From Bacteroidales bacterium UBA5371 (GTDB taxonomy: Bacteria; Bacteroidota; Bacteroidia; Bacteroidales; P3): 23,881 nucleotides of DNA. The notes below the pieces were generated by a model. That model was not told where the DNA came from and made no database searches. It saw only the letters and a program-made list of their open reading frames with translations. Shown piece by piece: positions 14,713 through 23,839 of the stretch; position 1 is the stretch's first letter; each line of letters opens with the position of its first letter. The stretch lies in assembly GCA_002407855.1 (NCBI GenBank), contig DHPF01000014.1, positions 1-23,881 of the forward strand, read 5' to 3'. Made by a program: the position numbers and the translations under genes.

Positions 14713-15987
14713 TTACTTAATATTTCTTACTACTTCCTTGCCAAATGATTTGTTTGCAAGTTTTCTGTTTCTTGGACGATAAGTCCCTTCCTGCATTTCT
14801 CTTAACATTACCTGAGTGAAGAGTTTGAACATTTTTTCTTCTTGTGATTCGTCCTTATAGAAAACCTCCCAAGCATATTCATAAAGCTCCTGCAATCTTT
14901 CTGCACTCATATGCTTTGGATGATAAACCACTTGTCCAGCATTATAATGATCCCAATCTGTATCAAAGATTCTGTTTTGACGCATCAAATCATCATAAGC
15001 CTTTGTGTGAGGGAAAGGCGACAAAACAGTAAATTCTGCAAGGTCTAAATTAATCTCCAAAAGAAAATCTATCAATCGCTTAATATCATCTTCTGTTTGG
15101 TTGTCCAATCCCAAAAGAATAGTTCCTTCAACCCCTATTCCATGGTCATGATATCTTTTTATCCTTTCTTTAATATAATCAGAAGTGTCATATACTGCTT
15201 GATAAACATACCATGCACCTGCCTTTTGTGCCATTGACAAAACCTTTGGGTCATCTTCAATTGTATGGCTAATAAATTTCTTTTTCAATGGAATCATTGC
15301 TTCAAACAAATCCATCTCCCATTTCGTGTTTTGAGCAAGTGAATTATCAACAATAAAAAGCCTATTATTATCAATTGTTTCAAGCTCCTCAATTGCCTTT
15401 TTCACAGGACGAGGTCTAAAAGCTCTGCCTCCTAAATAATTTACTGCACAAGGATAACAACTAAATCTGCAACCACGAGAAGCATGGAATAAATCAACCA
15501 TCTGAACCCCTTTATGATTATATAAATCTCTTTTATACAAATCCCTTCGAGCAGGAGAAATTAAATTGATGTCAGGATATTTACTCATGTAATTATATAC
15601 CTTCTTTAACTCTCCCTTTTCCCAATCCGAGATTACTTCTTCCATCCTCCCTTCCGATTCTCCCAAAAATATACTATCTCCATACTGCATTGTTTCTTCA
15701 GCATGTAACATTGTGGAAATCCCTCCAAAGATTACCTTCTTACCTTTTTTGTGAAACTCCTGAGCAATTGCCCATCCTCTTTTTACTTGTGTGGAAAGCA
15801 TCATTGAAATTCCCACAAAATCGCAATCCTCTTCAAAATCTATTTCTTCAACATTCTCATCAGTAAATGACACCTCAACCCTTTGAGGCAAGGAAGCTGC
15901 AAAAACAACCGGTCCATGAGGAGGTAAATTAAAGGTCGTTTGACCAGGGAGCTTATTCCATTTAGGATAAATTAATTTAAATTTCAT
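14713..15987 (-). CDS. B12-binding-domain radical SAM enzyme
   Basis: A 424-residue protein. The N-terminal Rossmann-like domain (about 1-125) resembles a cobalamin-binding domain (DFVGISMMLSTQ, FGGISTMLHAEETM, GE) but lacks the DxHxxG cobalt ligand motif, as many radical SAM members do. The radical SAM domain starts near 165 with CRFSCYPC (173-180), giving the Cx3Cx2C 4Fe-4S site, and later has GTILLGLDNQTEDD and the TVLSPFPHTKAYDDL stretch of the BchE/hopanoid-type subgroup. Such enzymes methylate, cyclise or rearrange unreactive carbons, often in lipids or tetrapyrroles. It is the first gene of the five-gene operon, with two possible promoters and a dyad upstream. Confidence 0.9.
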   Translation of the reverse strand: MKFKLIYPKWNKLPGQTTFNLPPHGPVVFAASLPQRVEVSFTDENVEEIDFEEDCDFVGISMMLSTQVKRGWAIAQEFHKKGKKVIFGGISTMLHAEETMQYGDSIFLGESEGRMEEVISDWEKGELKKVYNYMSKYPDINLISPARRDLYKRDLYNHKGVQMVDLFHASRGCRFSCYPCAVNYLGGRAFRPRPVKKAIEELETIDNNRLFIVDNSLAQNTKWEMDLFEAMIPLKKKFISHTIEDDPKVLSMAQKAGAWYVYQAVYDTSDYIKERIKRYHDHGIGVEGTILLGLDNQTEDDIKRLIDFLLEINLDLAEFTVLSPFPHTKAYDDLMRQNRIFDTDWDHYNAGQVVYHPKHMSAERLQELYEYAWEVFYKDESQEEKMFKLFTQVMLREMQEGTYRPRNRKLANKSFGKEVVRNIK

Positions 15988-16021
15988 TGGTTATATTTTC
16001 TATATAATTTGTTTCAAGCTA

Positions 16022-16029
16022 CAAAGATA
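16022..16029 (-). promoter_or_regulatory. Proximal -7 element of the radical SAM operon
   Basis: TATCTTTG on the minus strand, exact TAnnTTTG, 34 nt upstream of the start codon. Its -33 region lies inside the 16040-16067 dyad. Confidence 0.5.
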
Positions 16030-16039
16030 ATCTTTTTAT

Positions 16040-16067
16040 AAATTACCTCTCCCTTTTAAGGTAATTT
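16040..16067. promoter_or_regulatory. Operator-like dyad between two promoters
   Basis: Perfect 9-bp inverted repeat AAATTACCT (16040-16048) / AGGTAATTT (16059-16067) with a 10-nt spacer. It covers the -33 region of the proximal promoter and would lie in the leader of transcripts from the distal one. A dimeric repressor or activator site is plausible. Confidence 0.45.
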
Positions 16068-16080
16068 CACTGCATTTTAG

Positions 16081-16088
16081 CAAAATTA
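16081..16088 (-). promoter_or_regulatory. Distal -7 element of the radical SAM operon
   Basis: TAATTTTG on the minus strand, an exact -7 box, 20 nt from the gene-proximal edge of repeat array C. Confidence 0.5.
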
Positions 16089-16107
16089 AAACATAGGAAA
16101 ATGAAAC

Positions 16108-16181
16108 TTGATTCCAGTAAATTGTCTTTTGAAAACAAAAAATTAAAACTTGATTTCAATAAATTCTTTTCAAGAGTTAAT
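16108..16181 (-). repeat. 21-bp-period repeat array C, upstream of the radical SAM operon
   Basis: On the plus strand, units begin with TTGA at 16108, 16129 and 16150, exactly 21 bp apart (TTGATTCCAG, TTGAAAACAA, TTGATTTCAA). They are followed by CAAGAGTTAAT (16171-16181), the same edge sequence as array A. The orientation relative to the downstream promoter also matches array A. Confidence 0.7.
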
Positions 16182-16213
16182 TCTCTTATATAAAAAAATA
16201 TGGCTTTTACTTA

Positions 16214-17713
16214 TTAATGGTTTGAATTATATATTTCCTGAATTATCTCATTCATTCCCAAAAACTCTGCACATGTTATCATTGCTCCTATCGTTACTCC
16301 GAGAATTCCGTGTGAATTAATGTTTTGTCCTGTCATAAAAAGATTGGGAACCTTTGTTCTTTGAGAGATAAGGGTTTGGGTTGGGAAGTTCTTATCTCTT
16401 ATTATCCCATACATTGAGCCATTTTGGGTTGCAGTATAGTCTCTATAAGTTAGTGGGCTGGAAGTGTAGTAGGATTCAATATTATTATTTATACCTGGAA
16501 ATGATTCTTCTAACTTGTTTAAGAGCTTCCTTGCTTTTTCTTCCTTAAACTCCTTGTAATCCTCCCCTCTTTTGCCCACACTTGTGTTTTCCCATTGCTT
16601 AACCTCATCATATCGCATATAACCAATTAGTTCGGCACTTTGGGCAAACTTTGGATTTGGCTCATGGCACTGGTGCATAAAAAGATAACTTTGGGGGAAC
16701 TTTTTAGGGTTATAGAAATTAGCTTTCCAAACGTCTGGATCTTGATAATAATAGTAATTATAGTTAAGATATGGAGTTGTGTTTTCCTTGAACTTTATGT
16801 AAACAGTGAAATTGGAAATTGTATTCTCCAAACTATTTATCCTATCTCTATATGCTTTGCGAAGGAGTTTGGTATTTAGCTTTTTGATGGTTTCTTGTGA
16901 ATGTATATTTGAAATAAAATAATCTGCCTCCAAAATCTCTCCATTTGTTAGTCTAACGGAGGTAGCTTTGGTGTTATCACAAAGGATTTCATCCACTTCG
17001 GAGTTTGTTAAGATTTCTCCACCAAAAGATTTGATTGAATTAGCAAGTTGTTCAGCAATAATATCGCTTCCACCAACAATTCTATAAGCACTTTGAATAT
17101 AGAAATTGTTGATTAGGGCATGAATATAGGTTGGTGTCTTATCCTTTACTCCAGCATAAAGAGGAAGGTTTCCTGCCAACACATTTTGGAGTTTTGTATT
17201 ATTGGTTATTGAGGCAATAAACTCGTTTACACTTGTTTTAATATAGTCGGCTTCTATAAAGATATTATTATTTATCTTCCTAAGATTGTACAAAGGTGAA
17301 GCATCAGCAATTTCTCTAACTCTTTTAATATAGTTTTCAATATCTGATTTGTTGTTTGGGAAACTCTTAGCAAGGGTTTGAACAAAATTATCATATCCAG
17401 ATGCAAACTTAAAAGTTTCTCCTTTCAATGAAATAACATCGTAGCCACTATCGTCCAACCTATTTAGCTTTACGGTGTCAAGCAAATTAAGATATTTGAA
17501 GAAATTATGTAGAATTTGCCCCTCTTCCATGCTTCCAATATAGTGCATACCCGTATCAAATTTCACGTTTCCTCTTTTGAAGGTCTGTAAGCACCCACCT
17601 ATTTGAGTATTCTTCTCCAATACCCTTACCTTGTATCCATTCTTTGAAAGAATATAAGCACAGACCAATCCGCCCAAGCCACTTCCCAATATCATTATAC
17701 TCTTATTCTTCAT
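16214..17713 (-). CDS. CrtI/retinol-saturase-like FAD-dependent oxidoreductase
   Basis: A 499-residue flavoprotein. The N-terminal dinucleotide fold GSGLGG (10-15) leads to Glu33 for ribose binding, and IGGCLQTF follows near 38-45. The C-terminal FAD segment VPNLFMTGQNINSHGILG is typical of phytoene desaturases, carotenoid isomerases and all-trans-retinol 13,14-reductase-like enzymes. Such proteins desaturate, isomerise or saturate polyene chains. No carotenoid synthesis gene is in the window, so a polyene or acyl chain is the more likely substrate. Its start overlaps the end of the MMPL fusion gene by 11 nt, indicating translational coupling and a shared pathway. Confidence 0.88.
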   Translation of the reverse strand: MKNKSIMILGSGLGGLVCAYILSKNGYKVRVLEKNTQIGGCLQTFKRGNVKFDTGMHYIGSMEEGQILHNFFKYLNLLDTVKLNRLDDSGYDVISLKGETFKFASGYDNFVQTLAKSFPNNKSDIENYIKRVREIADASPLYNLRKINNNIFIEADYIKTSVNEFIASITNNTKLQNVLAGNLPLYAGVKDKTPTYIHALINNFYIQSAYRIVGGSDIIAEQLANSIKSFGGEILTNSEVDEILCDNTKATSVRLTNGEILEADYFISNIHSQETIKKLNTKLLRKAYRDRINSLENTISNFTVYIKFKENTTPYLNYNYYYYQDPDVWKANFYNPKKFPQSYLFMHQCHEPNPKFAQSAELIGYMRYDEVKQWENTSVGKRGEDYKEFKEEKARKLLNKLEESFPGINNNIESYYTSSPLTYRDYTATQNGSMYGIIRDKNFPTQTLISQRTKVPNLFMTGQNINSHGILGVTIGAMITCAEFLGMNEIIQEIYNSNH

Positions 17714-20700
17714 AATCCATTATATATTTTAAGTTTTGAGGTATTGATGTGCAGTGAGAAGCAATTTCCATGAATTCTTTATTTGGGTCTGAGGCTGTTA
17801 TTTGAAGATTTTTCTTAACAAGTGCTGCTAATAGTGCAATTTCTCCCTGACCACAATTATTAATATGATACTCCCCTATTTCTGGCATAAGCTCTATCTC
17901 TTTTCTAAAGTTATTTGTTGTTTTCAAAGCTTTCTTTGCTCTTCTTTGGACTTCAAGTCCTTTATATATATAGTTATGATATACCAAATCTGCAAAGTAA
18001 TCAGCATCTTCAATACTATCAGCCATTTTCCTATATTCTTCCTTATATAGTTTTCTAATCTCCTTTGAAGTTTTGGAATAATCCTTGCCATTCCTATAAG
18101 TTTCATTGTCGCTGCTTATCCTATCAAGGATTTTTATATCAACCCTTCCCTTCTTAAGAATAAATTCTTTCTTAGGGAAAACATGACCTATTCCATGAGT
18201 TATTACTGGTATAATATCAACACCTAACTTATCTGCTAAATAGAAAGCTCCCTTGTGGAAACGAAGAATTTCCCCATCCACAGAACGAGTTCCTTCAGGG
18301 AAAATAAGAATTGAATACCCATTATCAATTGCAATCTTAAGCTTATCTTCATTTACCTCAATTCCATCAACAACTGGATAGTAGTCGGCATAACGAAGTA
18401 TCCATCCATAGAAAGGACTATTCCAAACCCATTTATTTGTCAAACAAATAATCTTAGGATTCAACATAAGCAAATACATAAGGTCTAAATGCGACTGATG
18501 ATTGGAAATTATAATTCCTGGCTTATCAAACTTTTCATTATTATAATCTACATTAGATTTTATCTGTGGAATATTGTTGGCAGTAAACCTAAACACTCTA
18601 CAAATGGCTTTATGGAATAATTCTTTATTCTTTGGGCTTTTCTTTCCGATGGTAAGAAGGAAGAACCCAATAATATTTAATAATAATGCTCCCAACAAGA
18701 AAACACTAAAACTATAAATGGTTTTGAAAAGATTGATGAATGTTATTGGGGTTTCTCTGTACTCTCCCTTTCTTTCGGTAAGCCATCTGTAAATGAGAGG
18801 AGGGATAAGATAAGACATCAATACAACACAAATCATTCCTATAATAGTAACCTCAGCCAAAGAACGCATTGCTGGATGTTTCGCAATAATCAAAGAACCT
18901 ATCCCTATAAACATAATGGAGGCAGAAAGCAAAACAGAGTTCTTGTGAGAAGCCAATATCTTCTTTCTATACTTGTATTCATGCATAAGTCCATCGGTAA
19001 CAAATATTGTATAGTCGTCTCCTTGTCCAAAAATAAAAGATGCCAATATAATATTTACAATGTTAAAGCTTATACCGAACAAATTCATTATTCCCAAAAT
19101 CCATATCCAGCTAATTAGAAGCGGTGCAAAGGCAAGAAGACTTAATTCTATTCTTCCGTAGGATATCGTCAAGACAAGAAACACAATGAAACTACATATA
19201 TATAACACATAATTAAAATCATCGGAAAGAATATCCACCATCTTTTCAATAACAGACTTGTTATTAAAAGCAAAAACATTATCATCTATCTTATCAATGC
19301 TATTTGAAACCATATTAAGATTATCCTTCTTTGTTTCTAAGATTGTAAACACTAAGGAAATATCGTTTTCAGTTGAAATATAGTTATTGGCAAATGAAGA
19401 TACTATGGGTTCAAAATAGGAAATATCTTCAACTGAGTATTTTTTATTTATTATCTCTTCAAATTGATTAAAAGAGTTTTCGTTATAACCATTCTTAACC
19501 GATAATTGCCTTAAATCATTTAGGAAACCCTCCCTCCTATTCTCCCAATAACTATGCCATTTATCAAGCTTTAGTTCTTGAGTTTTCTTGGAAGGAAGAA
19601 ATATACTAATACCCGATTGTTTTATAATTGTACTATCTTTCATTAAGGAATCAATCTTCATTGACGCCTTTTCGTAGTTTTCAAGGGCATCGTCAATCTC
19701 TTTTCCTTCCGCAACGCAATAAAGTGAAGGGTTGGTGCTTTCAGTTTCCTTAATAAGTTTGTTTAGTTTTATTCTCTGCTCCTTAGTCATATAGTTTATG
19801 GCATTAAGGTCAGTTTCAAAATTAGTTTTCTTACTCAAAAAGAAAAGAGGAATAGTCAAAAGAATAACAATTAAAACAATAACTTTATTCTTCTCAAGAT
19901 TTAGGTTTGCCAGCTTACCAAATATTAGTTTGGAATGAGATTCTTTATTGCCAGAGAATAGTGTTTTCTTAAAGAAATGGGGCAAGAAAACAAGAACAAA
20001 AAGGATTGTGCCTATCAAAAGAAATGAGGAGAAAAGCCCAAGGTCTCTCATTGCATCGGAAGAAATAAAGATAAGGCTTAAAAAAGCTCCAACGGTGGTG
20101 ATATTACCAATTATTAAAGGAGAAATAATATCTTTTATGGTTTCTTCTCTGTTTTGTGAATGTTGCAAATGAGCTAAGAAATGCAAAGGATAGTTCACCG
20201 CTATTCCAGATATAATTGAACCTATCCCTATCGCAATAATAGAAACAGAATCTTTGAAAATTACCAAGAATGCTAATGAGAAAATCCCTCCAAAAATAAG
20301 AGAAAAGAGTATAACGAAAAGAGCTTTAAGGTTTCGGAAGAAAATCAAGAGCAAAAGTAAAATCAGGATTAGAGCAATTGAAGTTGAGATTATGCTGTCT
20401 TTCTTTATTTGATTGGCATTGGAAATTGAAATAACAGAAGCTCCAATAAAATCTATCTTGATTTCATTCCCAAATTCCTCTTCAACCGAATTGGCTACCT
20501 CTTTCAAAGTTTTTATCAGCTCTTCATTTTTTGAAGTTTCACTCACAGGATACTTGGAAGAAACCGCAATCATTGCCTCCTTCTCATCCTTAGTGAATAT
20601 GTAGCCATTATATAACTCAAAACTATTTGTGCTTTGAGCCTGATTAAGCTTGGAAAGTGCAGAGCCAGAGAAGAACAAAGGGTCTTGAGCAATAATATCT

Positions 20701-21209
20701 TTCATAAAACTACTCATTGGAGAAATTAATACCTCTTTGTTGGCAATAAGAATCTTCTCAATATTCCTTTTCTCAATTAGGGAATCAATCTTTTTATAAT
20801 CACTATCATCAATAAAGTAGGGCAGATTTTGAATTATGAAACTTGTTAGGTAGGAGATTTTCTCCTGATCAACCAAATAGAATATATCTTTGATTGAAGA
20901 GGAACTATCTTTCTCACTTAATCTCTCAACAAAAACATCAACGGCATCAACAATTTTATCTTTATCAATTTCTTTATTGTTGGACAAAGATACATTAACC
21001 ATTATCCTATTGGACGCCCCAATATGTTGATAAGCATAGTTTATTCTCCTGTTAGAATCCTTTTCGGGAAGGAACTTACTAATATCTTCAACAAAATTAA
21101 TCTGCAAAACCAATAGGAGCAATAGGAGAATAATCCCAATTAAGAAACCTCTTAAAAGAAAGGGACGTTTGTCAAAAAAAGAATATAAACCAAGAATTAC
21201 TCTTTTCAT
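17703..21209 (-). CDS. MMPL exporter fused to lysophospholipid acyltransferase and methyltransferase-like tail
   Basis: A 1168-residue inner-membrane fusion. Residues 1-855 form an RND/MMPL exporter with a helix at 18-40, a large periplasmic loop (about 41-270), five helices (272-412), one at 442-458, a second loop (459-665) and five or six more (667-853). Residues 860-1060 are a PlsC-type acyltransferase with NHQSHLD (903-909) and FPEGTRS (970-976), both intact. Residues 1085-1168 resemble only the start of a class I methyltransferase (NCGQGEIALLAAL, 1118-1130, then an acidic ASDP strand end). The layout fits the family annotated as trifunctional MMPL transporter/lysophospholipid acyltransferase/SAM methyltransferase, known from aryl polyene and flexirubin loci of Bacteroidetes. 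The methyltransferase part is too short to be a whole enzyme. It probably acylates and exports a lipid to the outer membrane. Confidence 0.9.
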   Translation of the reverse strand: MKRVILGLYSFFDKRPFLLRGFLIGIILLLLLLVLQINFVEDISKFLPEKDSNRRINYAYQHIGASNRIMVNVSLSNNKEIDKDKIVDAVDVFVERLSEKDSSSSIKDIFYLVDQEKISYLTSFIIQNLPYFIDDSDYKKIDSLIEKRNIEKILIANKEVLISPMSSFMKDIIAQDPLFFSGSALSKLNQAQSTNSFELYNGYIFTKDEKEAMIAVSSKYPVSETSKNEELIKTLKEVANSVEEEFGNEIKIDFIGASVISISNANQIKKDSIISTSIALILILLLLLIFFRNLKALFVILFSLIFGGIFSLAFLVIFKDSVSIIAIGIGSIISGIAVNYPLHFLAHLQHSQNREETIKDIISPLIIGNITTVGAFLSLIFISSDAMRDLGLFSSFLLIGTILFVLVFLPHFFKKTLFSGNKESHSKLIFGKLANLNLEKNKVIVLIVILLTIPLFFLSKKTNFETDLNAINYMTKEQRIKLNKLIKETESTNPSLYCVAEGKEIDDALENYEKASMKIDSLMKDSTIIKQSGISIFLPSKKTQELKLDKWHSYWENRREGFLNDLRQLSVKNGYNENSFNQFEEIINKKYSVEDISYFEPIVSSFANNYISTENDISLVFTILETKKDNLNMVSNSIDKIDDNVFAFNNKSVIEKMVDILSDDFNYVLYICSFIVFLVLTISYGRIELSLLAFAPLLISWIWILGIMNLFGISFNIVNIILASFIFGQGDDYTIFVTDGLMHEYKYRKKILASHKNSVLLSASIMFIGIGSLIIAKHPAMRSLAEVTIIGMICVVLMSYLIPPLIYRWLTERKGEYRETPITFINLFKTIYSFSVFLLGALLLNIIGFFLLTIGKKSPKNKELFHKAICRVFRFTANNIPQIKSNVDYNNEKFDKPGIIISNHQSHLDLMYLLMLNPKIICLTNKWVWNSPFYGWILRYADYYPVVDGIEVNEDKLKIAIDNGYSILIFPEGTRSVDGEILRFHKGAFYLADKLGVDIIPVITHGIGHVFPKKEFILKKGRVDIKILDRISSDNETYRNGKDYSKTSKEIRKLYKEEYRKMADSIEDADYFADLVYHNYIYKGLEVQRRAKKALKTTNNFRKEIELMPEIGEYHINNCGQGEIALLAALVKKNLQITASDPNKEFMEIASHCTSIPQNLKYIMDYEE

Positions 21210-21362
21210 TGAATATAAATTATAACTTAATGGATACCTTCTTTTGTTTCATTGCAAAACCTAACCCTTTTTTATTTGCAGTTAGGATTGCAAAAATAAC
21301 ACTTTTTCACTACTAAAGCACAAAAGCCATAAGTCTATTTCATTTACCATTGCATTAAATCC
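21210..21362. other. Intergenic leader region of the MMPL operon
   Basis: No ORF is supported. Apart from the putative -7 box at 21291-21298, the sequence is AT-rich without clear structure. A second, poorer box (TAGGTTTTG) lies near 21254-21262. Confidence 0.5.
21291..21298 (-). promoter_or_regulatory. -7 element of the MMPL/oxidoreductase operon
   Basis: TATTTTTG on the minus strand, exact TAnnTTTG, with TTTG at 21324-21321 (spacing 22, slightly long). It predicts a leader of about 75 nt. Confidence 0.5.
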
Positions 21363-21399
21363 AAAGGCGGTGTAGTTTAATCAAAACCACACCGCCTTT
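21363..21399 (-). terminator. Strong hairpin, likely terminator of the protease gene
   Basis: 16-nt arms AAAGGCGGTGTAGTTT (21363-21378) and AAACCACACCGCCTTT (21384-21399). The one unmatched position is G-U on minus-strand RNA but A-C on plus-strand RNA, which points to a role for the minus-strand gene. The T-tract after it is short. Confidence 0.6.
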
Positions 21400-21442
21400 T
21401 AGTATTTTATTGTACGGGATTTATTTGGAGTTTTGTTATTTT

Positions 21443-21471
21443 GTTGTGCGGGAATACAAATCCCGCACAAC
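21443..21471. repeat. REP-like palindrome GTTGTGCGGGA/TCCCGCACAAC
   Basis: A perfect 11-bp inverted repeat with a 7-nt loop (atacaaa). An incomplete copy of the left arm, TTGTACGGGATTT, lies about 34 bp upstream (21410-21422) in a shared TATTTT context. It lies 13 nt after the protease stop. Hairpins of GCGGGAnnnnnnTCCCGC type recur in Bacteroidetes genomes. Confidence 0.5.
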
Positions 21472-21484
21472 GAGAAAAATATTT

Positions 21485-23839
21485 TTATTGAACAATAAGG
21501 TTCTTATAATCTATTAAATCTCCACTTGTCGAAAGTAATTGTACAGAGTATTGACCACTAACTAAATTCTGAACATTTATTGTAGTTGATGTTTGCAAAC
21601 TACTAATTGTTGCTGTATGTACTACAATTCCAATTGTATTTGTAACTTTAATAATAGCATTATTAATATTAGATGCTAATCTATAAGAAACGGTAACTTG
21701 ATTTGTTGCTGGATTTGGCGATAATGATGTAATAGCTCCATTACGAACATTTGCACTGATTGTGTCATAATCCTTGAATCCGTCTAAATCAGAAACAACT
21801 TCCAATTTATATTGATTAGTTGTTGTTGGTGTAGTTGTCAATTCCGTCCCTGTAGCAATGGTATCACCAAACTGATTATACCATGTATAAGTTGCATTTT
21901 CATTAATTGTATTTGCAAAAAATGTTATTGTTTCATTTGCAAAAATAGTTGTATCCTCTAATGCTACAGCTTTAAAATCTCTTCCTTTGTCTCGAATTGC
22001 AATATATCTTTCTCCTCCTATTAGATTTTTTTTATTATTTTCATTAACATATTGAATTATATCAAAAGTGAATTTGTCATGTTCTGGAATAGCTTGTGTG
22101 AAGAAATTTACTTGAGATTCTATTGTATAATGTTTGTTTGGTTCTAACATTAAATTGTCAAGTATTGCATTTTCACCTGTTAATAAAATTTTGTTTTCAC
22201 CTGCTTTCTTAAATCCTGTTCCCGCAAAATTACTGCGTTCCCATATCTTAAATAAATCACTGCTTAAAGTAAGATATACATCTGCATATTTGTATAATAG
22301 TTCATTAGCTTTATTAGGATACAATTTGTACGAGAGCCTGAAAGGTTTTATTGTTTGATAAGGATTAGAAACAGAAACTACAGCACTATTGTAAACACTA
22401 TGTAGAATTGATACGTTTTTCCAAGCTACGTTATTACTATTTAATACGAAATAGCCCATATCTATGTTAGTTGAATTTTCGTTAGGAATAGGATTTCCAT
22501 CATGTATGCGAGCTGCTAAGCAGAAGTGCCATAAATCATGAGCAAGTTCTGTGCAGTTGGCATAATCTTCAGCACGAGGAACTAACCATGTTACTTTTAC
22601 AACAGCACTGCTATTTGCAGGAATAGAAGGAATGGTCATTCCATTTTGATTTCCAATATAACCTCCTTTAGGAATATTTTCTCCAGCACAATTAAAGAAA
22701 GAATTTCCCATCCAACTATTATTCCAACGCAAATCAACTCCGGCTTTTGTCCAATTAATAAATAATTTTTCATTTCCTGTGGAAGAAATATTCTTTTTAT
22801 TAAATATGCGGACACATAATTTATATTCTTGATTGCCATGAGGATTATCTACAATATTGCCTTGCAAATCTTCTATCCAAATATCAGGACTTGCCCACAT
22901 ACAATCATTAGCATTACTTGGCTCATTCCCATTATCAACTTCATTATCTCTAACGTATAAGTCTATGTGTGCTATTCCATCAAGGATAGTTACCCCTGTA
23001 TTATTTGGATCTAACCAAGGTTGTAGTTTACGTCTATTATCTGTTGCTCCATTCCCTGTCCATGAAACACTAAATTTACCATATGCAGCAATATCTGCAC
23101 TTGGATTATCACAATTTATATTACTCCCACCATATAATTGGCCTATTACATGTTTATTCATATTAATTAATGGAGAGCCAGAAGAACCTCCTTCTGTTAC
23201 ACTATATCCATTAGTAGTTTGATTCCAATAATGGCTCCAATAATTGTAATTTCCATTCCAGTTTTGATTGGTTGCTCCATTTAATGTTGCAATCTTTTTT
23301 ATATCTCCTCTTGGGTGATGAATACCTACACCGCCTATACCAGAAGAACCAGAATTATCCCAGCCAAGATAGAAAAGTTTTATATCTGAACTAAACTTTG
23401 GGTCTTCAGATAATGAAAGTAATGCAAAATCAGAAATGTTATTATTAGCTTTTATAATAGCACCTACTGTTGAATAAATAAATGGTTCTGTTGTTGGATT
23501 ATTACAATATGGAGCTTCATAATTCCAATAAAAAGACCAATGATTAAGATTAGGATTTGAAATAGCATCGTAGCCTCCTAAACAATGATTAGCAGTTAAG
23601 AATAAAGGCTCATGGTTATTATTAGTATTATTCACTAAAGATCCTGTACACCATCTATTCCCATTTACCAATATAAGCGCAACTGCATTTTTTTCGTTTT
23701 GCCAATTTTGACCTTCCTCACAATTTATATTTACTTGACAGTTCCCCGATTGTTCAAATTTTACCCCGTTTTCAAAGATATTAATATATCTATATCCTTG
23801 TATAACATAAGCTACTGAAATTATTCCTTGCTCAATCAC
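21485..23839 (-). CDS. Lysyl-endopeptidase-like serine protease with T9SS sorting domain, 5' end missing or disrupted
   Basis: 784 residues can be read from a GTG at 23839. The trypsin-like domain (about 40-290) has His85 in LTANHC, Asp137 in SDFALL and Ser220 in GGSSGSP, with paired cysteines as in Achromobacter lysyl endopeptidase relatives. Middle regions (about 300-620) are beta-rich and unrecognised, an Ig-like domain spans about 625-700, and residues 702-784 (SLSPNPATNQVTVSY start) form a type A T9SS C-terminal signal for export across the outer membrane. No signal peptide is present. Upstream of the GTG the frame continues with propeptide-like AYYSPAN and then meets TGA at 23861-23863. 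The gene is therefore either interrupted by a nonsense or frameshift change or carries a sequencing error; the GTG is probably not a true start. Confidence 0.75.
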   Translation of the reverse strand: MIEQGIISVAYVIQGYRYINIFENGVKFEQSGNCQVNINCEEGQNWQNEKNAVALILVNGNRWCTGSLVNNTNNNHEPLFLTANHCLGGYDAISNPNLNHWSFYWNYEAPYCNNPTTEPFIYSTVGAIIKANNNISDFALLSLSEDPKFSSDIKLFYLGWDNSGSSGIGGVGIHHPRGDIKKIATLNGATNQNWNGNYNYWSHYWNQTTNGYSVTEGGSSGSPLINMNKHVIGQLYGGSNINCDNPSADIAAYGKFSVSWTGNGATDNRRKLQPWLDPNNTGVTILDGIAHIDLYVRDNEVDNGNEPSNANDCMWASPDIWIEDLQGNIVDNPHGNQEYKLCVRIFNKKNISSTGNEKLFINWTKAGVDLRWNNSWMGNSFFNCAGENIPKGGYIGNQNGMTIPSIPANSSAVVKVTWLVPRAEDYANCTELAHDLWHFCLAARIHDGNPIPNENSTNIDMGYFVLNSNNVAWKNVSILHSVYNSAVVSVSNPYQTIKPFRLSYKLYPNKANELLYKYADVYLTLSSDLFKIWERSNFAGTGFKKAGENKILLTGENAILDNLMLEPNKHYTIESQVNFFTQAIPEHDKFTFDIIQYVNENNKKNLIGGERYIAIRDKGRDFKAVALEDTTIFANETITFFANTINENATYTWYNQFGDTIATGTELTTTPTTTNQYKLEVVSDLDGFKDYDTISANVRNGAITSLSPNPATNQVTVSYRLASNINNAIIKVTNTIGIVVHTATISSLQTSTTINVQNLVSGQYSVQLLSTSGDLIDYKNLIVQ

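Noticed and set aside
16172..16200. Terminator after the oxidoreductase gene
   Set aside because: AAGAG/CTCTT stem is short and AT-rich; it overlaps the conserved edge of repeat array C.
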